A DNA stretch of 7,376 bases. Source: JAWXCH01 sp034440595 (GTDB lineage: Bacteria; Planctomycetota; Planctomycetia; Pirellulales; JALHPA01). Below, one piece after another: positions 5,522-7,376 of this stretch. The notes under the pieces are model-generated. The model was not told where the DNA came from. It ran no database searches and saw only the letters and a list, made by a program, of their open reading frames with translations. The position numbers and the translations under genes were made by a program. Each line of letters begins with the position of its first letter. Position 1 is the stretch's first letter. Location: NCBI GenBank assembly GCA_034440595.1, contig JAWXCH010000313.1:1-7376 (forward strand), read 5' to 3'.

Positions 5522-6484
5522 TTACCGGCACCGCCACAGCAACTGATCTGCAATACCTAGTCGGATCTGACAGGCGTCGATTTCGGCCTTAAAACGCCTG
5601 GCATCCGCCGGATAGCCGGCCGTCGGCCGCAAGTCTGGCAAATGCGTGCGCCAGAATCGATTGAACGCCAGCATGCACAGTTCTCGCATATACTTAGCCG
5701 TCATGGAGGCCAGCGCGGTCGGTAGAAAACGCTCGCTACCTACGCGAAAGCCGATCTCCACCCGTTGTTCGGCTGGTCCCCAGCGGTATAGGCTCTCTAA
5801 GTTTCCCTCGGCAACAATCTCAATCAGCCGATCCGAAAAGAAATGTTGCAACAACGGTGCATAAAAATTCCTCGCTCCGTGTTTGTCTGCGTAAACCGTC
5901 ACCGGTTCGGCGGGTAGCTGATCCAAAACATCGCGCAACAGTTCCAAAGTCCAGTGAGACAAGGCCGCACTTTTGTTTCCCAGCCGCAGCGTCAGTTCAT
6001 TGAACTGCTTGGGAAAGATCGCCCGGCAGTGCATTGATACCAGTTTGACCTTCTTGGACTGGCATGCCTTCAACAGTGTATTACTCTGCCGTTCTATCAG
6101 CGCACTTTCCACCGCAATCGGCACATCTAGTTCAAAGTCAGCGTGCCAGGGAATTTCGCGGCAGTCCACGTTTACATCTGGACAGAGACTTGACCACAAC
6201 TGCTGCCAGTTTCCAGGCCGATTTCCCAGACAGGCCAGCGCCGTTAGAAAACCATGTTCCAGGTGGTGCAGCCCCTGCCCTGCTTTGTACAGACATTTAG
6301 AATCTGCGATCGGAATGCGCCCAGAGTCAGACTCGTCGGGCATATTACAAACGACGCCAGCCAATGTCTCAAACAGATCCAGCGTCGCGACCGACTGGTC
6401 CACCCACCAGACCGTTGACGCGATCATCAACGGGCCGAGATTCGGACCAAGACCAGCTTCGTCAGTTCCTACTAAATAGGGCAT
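5522..6484 (-). CDS. RNase HII/HIII-like protein with an expanded central region
   Basis: Proteins of this fold cut the RNA strand of RNA-DNA hybrids. The 320-residue product starts with GTDEAGLGPNLGP (6-18), carrying D8-E9 of the active site. It then has IADSK (59-63), comparable to the DSKKL block of RNase HII, VYADKHGARNFY (197-208, D200) and LASMTAKYMREL (258-269), which aligns with ASxxAKxxRD of RNase HII. The fourth carboxylate is E268 instead of Asp, giving a DEDE set as described for RNase HIII. However, the N-terminal domain that RNase HIII has before DEAG is missing, and about 135 residues separate DSK from D200, far more than in RNase HII. It may be a planctomycete-type branch; activity on hybrids is inferred from the motifs. 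No clear ribosome binding site precedes the ATG at 6484, but DEAG at residue 8 supports that start. Confidence 0.8.
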   Translation of the reverse strand: MPYLVGTDEAGLGPNLGPLMIASTVWWVDQSVATLDLFETLAGVVCNMPDESDSGRIPIADSKCLYKAGQGLHHLEHGFLTALACLGNRPGNWQQLWSSLCPDVNVDCREIPWHADFELDVPIAVESALIERQSNTLLKACQSKKVKLVSMHCRAIFPKQFNELTLRLGNKSAALSHWTLELLRDVLDQLPAEPVTVYADKHGARNFYAPLLQHFFSDRLIEIVAEGNLESLYRWGPAEQRVEIGFRVGSERFLPTALASMTAKYMRELCMLAFNRFWRTHLPDLRPTAGYPADARRFKAEIDACQIRLGIADQLLWRCR

Positions 6485-6540
6485 GCCAGGGACTTATCGC
6501 ATCAGGATCAAAGTGACCGGCGACTCGCAGGGAATGCGAT

Positions 6541-6557
6541 TTCGCGTTCGTCGCGAA
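6541..6557. repeat. Short perfect hairpin between the CBM9-like and RNase H-like genes
   Basis: TTCGCG (6541-6546) pairs with CGCGAA (6552-6557) around a 5-base loop, inside the 94-bp gap between two same-strand genes. No T-tract follows on the minus strand, so it is not an intrinsic terminator. It might affect mRNA stability or bind a regulator. Confidence 0.3.
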
Positions 6558-6578
6558 GCCACCAATGTACTTCGTACG

Positions 6579-7376
6579 TCACTCAAAGACCAGCATCCCG
6601 CAGCCAGAGAGTAGCGGATCTACGGCAGCCGGCACGGTCCAGCTCTGCAACCCGAGTTGCGGAACAACCCGCTGCACACCGACATTCCAGACAGTCTTTG
6701 CAGCGGGGGCTTCCGGCGTCAGCTCCTTTAAGGGGATTGCCGCTTCGGCGGTCCAAGTTGTCTCCTGAATGGCCGAGCCGACATACCATGTCGGATTCCA
6801 ACTGCTGTCATTCCAGCAAGACTCCGCAGTTAAGCCACGGTAGTCGATTGCCAGTCGGTACCCCACAAAACAGTCACGATCGATGTCCAACAATACCTCA
6901 ACACGATCGGACGAGGAGAGATCCGAATCGCGCTTTCGGACTTGCTCTGCGGCCGGGTACAGTTGCTTGGGAATGCGCGTGCATTCGACCGCCAGGTAGA
7001 GAAATTCGCCATCAGAAGCAATCCAGGCCTTGGCCGGCCAATCGGAGTCGTCTTTTTGAGCACTGGTTAGCGGAACCGACTGGGCGTTCTTCCAGGTTCG
7101 ATCATCGAGAACTCCATCCAAGCGCGGTCGATCGCTATTGAGGTTACAAGTCCAAGTCGGCTTTGGCGAATTGCCGCGTCCGTTTATGAGAAACTGCTCG
7201 GCTTGTGCATTGATCGACCAGACTCCATTGCGCGCCGGGCGAAGTCCATTGAGCAAATGGTCGGCAGCGGAAGCACGCTGCTGTATCCGTTGCACGGTTT
7301 GCAATGGAAATCGCACGGCAGGTTCAGCAAACAGCACTGTATCAGACTGACGTAAATCATTGGCAATCGCTACAGC
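6579..7376 (-). CDS. CBM9-like domain at the C-terminus of a larger protein (partial, 5' end outside)
   Basis: The frame is open from the stop at 6579-6581 to the right edge (265 codons). A GTG at 7337 is not convincing as a start because the protein-like sequence continues beyond it. The last 200 residues or so resemble the carbohydrate-binding family 9-like beta-sandwich common in planctomycete extracellular proteins. The entry strand is PRLDGVLDDRTWKNA, followed by an AWIASDGEFLYLAVEC block, SDRVEVLLDIDRD, a TWTAEAAIPLKEL strand and WNVGVQRVVP. The part before it shows no domain I recognise. The domain suggests glycan or cell-surface binding, or a sandwich module of unknown ligand; the main function lies in the missing N-terminal part. 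It is probably the first of three same-strand genes (followed by the RNase H-like gene and sixA). Confidence 0.75.
   Translation of the reverse strand, partial: AVAIANDLRQSDTVLFAEPAVRFPLQTVQRIQQRASAADHLLNGLRPARNGVWSINAQAEQFLINGRGNSPKPTWTCNLNSDRPRLDGVLDDRTWKNAQSVPLTSAQKDDSDWPAKAWIASDGEFLYLAVECTRIPKQLYPAAEQVRKRDSDLSSSDRVEVLLDIDRDCFVGYRLAIDYRGLTAESCWNDSSWNPTWYVGSAIQETTWTAEAAIPLKELTPEAPAAKTVWNVGVQRVVPQLGLQSWTVPAAVDPLLSGCGMLVFE

Noticed and set aside
5478..5537. Longer SixA start at 5537
   Set aside because: It would overlap the end of the RNase H-like gene and place unrelated residues before the catalytic strand; the GTG at 5477 has a GAAAGG site at good spacing.
1..7376. Insertion sequence, prophage or attachment site
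   Set aside because: No transposase, integrase, long terminal inverted repeats or target duplications were seen; apart from the spacer, the window reads as ordinary chromosomal genes.

Overview
The window looks like chromosomal DNA of a planctomycete, most likely of the Pirellulales type. This is an inference from several things: a planctomycete-style split complex I cluster, a DUF2203 gene inside it, a single csrA, an RNase HII/HIII-like protein of unusual build, a CBM9-like protein, moderate GC content and a long gene-free divergent spacer. I could not run a database search, so the phylum is probable and the genus is open.

Layout. At the far left (1-58) there may be the last codons of a plus-strand gene. 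csrA follows on the minus strand (122-349). It is read away from a spacer of about 1 kb (350-1370) that holds no convincing gene, but has a candidate csrA promoter, a candidate promoter for the respiratory operon, and several short palindromes and hairpins. From 1371 to 4977 the plus strand carries five genes: nuoI, a DUF2203 gene, nuoA, nuoC and nuoD. From the right edge back to 4989 the minus strand carries three genes: the C-terminal part of a CBM9-like protein, an RNase HII/HIII-like protein, and a SixA-type histidine phosphatase. The two sets converge, with only 11 bp between the nuoD and sixA stop codons.

How the genes work together. NuoA, NuoC, NuoD and NuoI are subunits of respiratory complex I (NADH:quinone oxidoreductase). 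NuoI carries the two [4Fe-4S] clusters leading to the quinone site, NuoC and NuoD belong to the connecting (Q) module, and NuoA is a small membrane subunit at the junction with the membrane arm. The order is unusual: nuoI comes first, nuoB (normally between nuoA and nuoC) is missing, and a DUF2203 gene overlaps nuoA by one base. The other subunits must be elsewhere. NuoA has an extra loop of about 80 residues between its second and third membrane helices, and NuoD has a cysteine-rich C-terminus.

I found no complete new defence or mobile system. The points most worth a second look are the rearranged nuo cluster with its embedded DUF2203 gene, the NuoA insertion, the NuoD cysteines, the RNase H-like protein with an expanded centre, and a GGA-rich csrA leader that could allow autoregulation.
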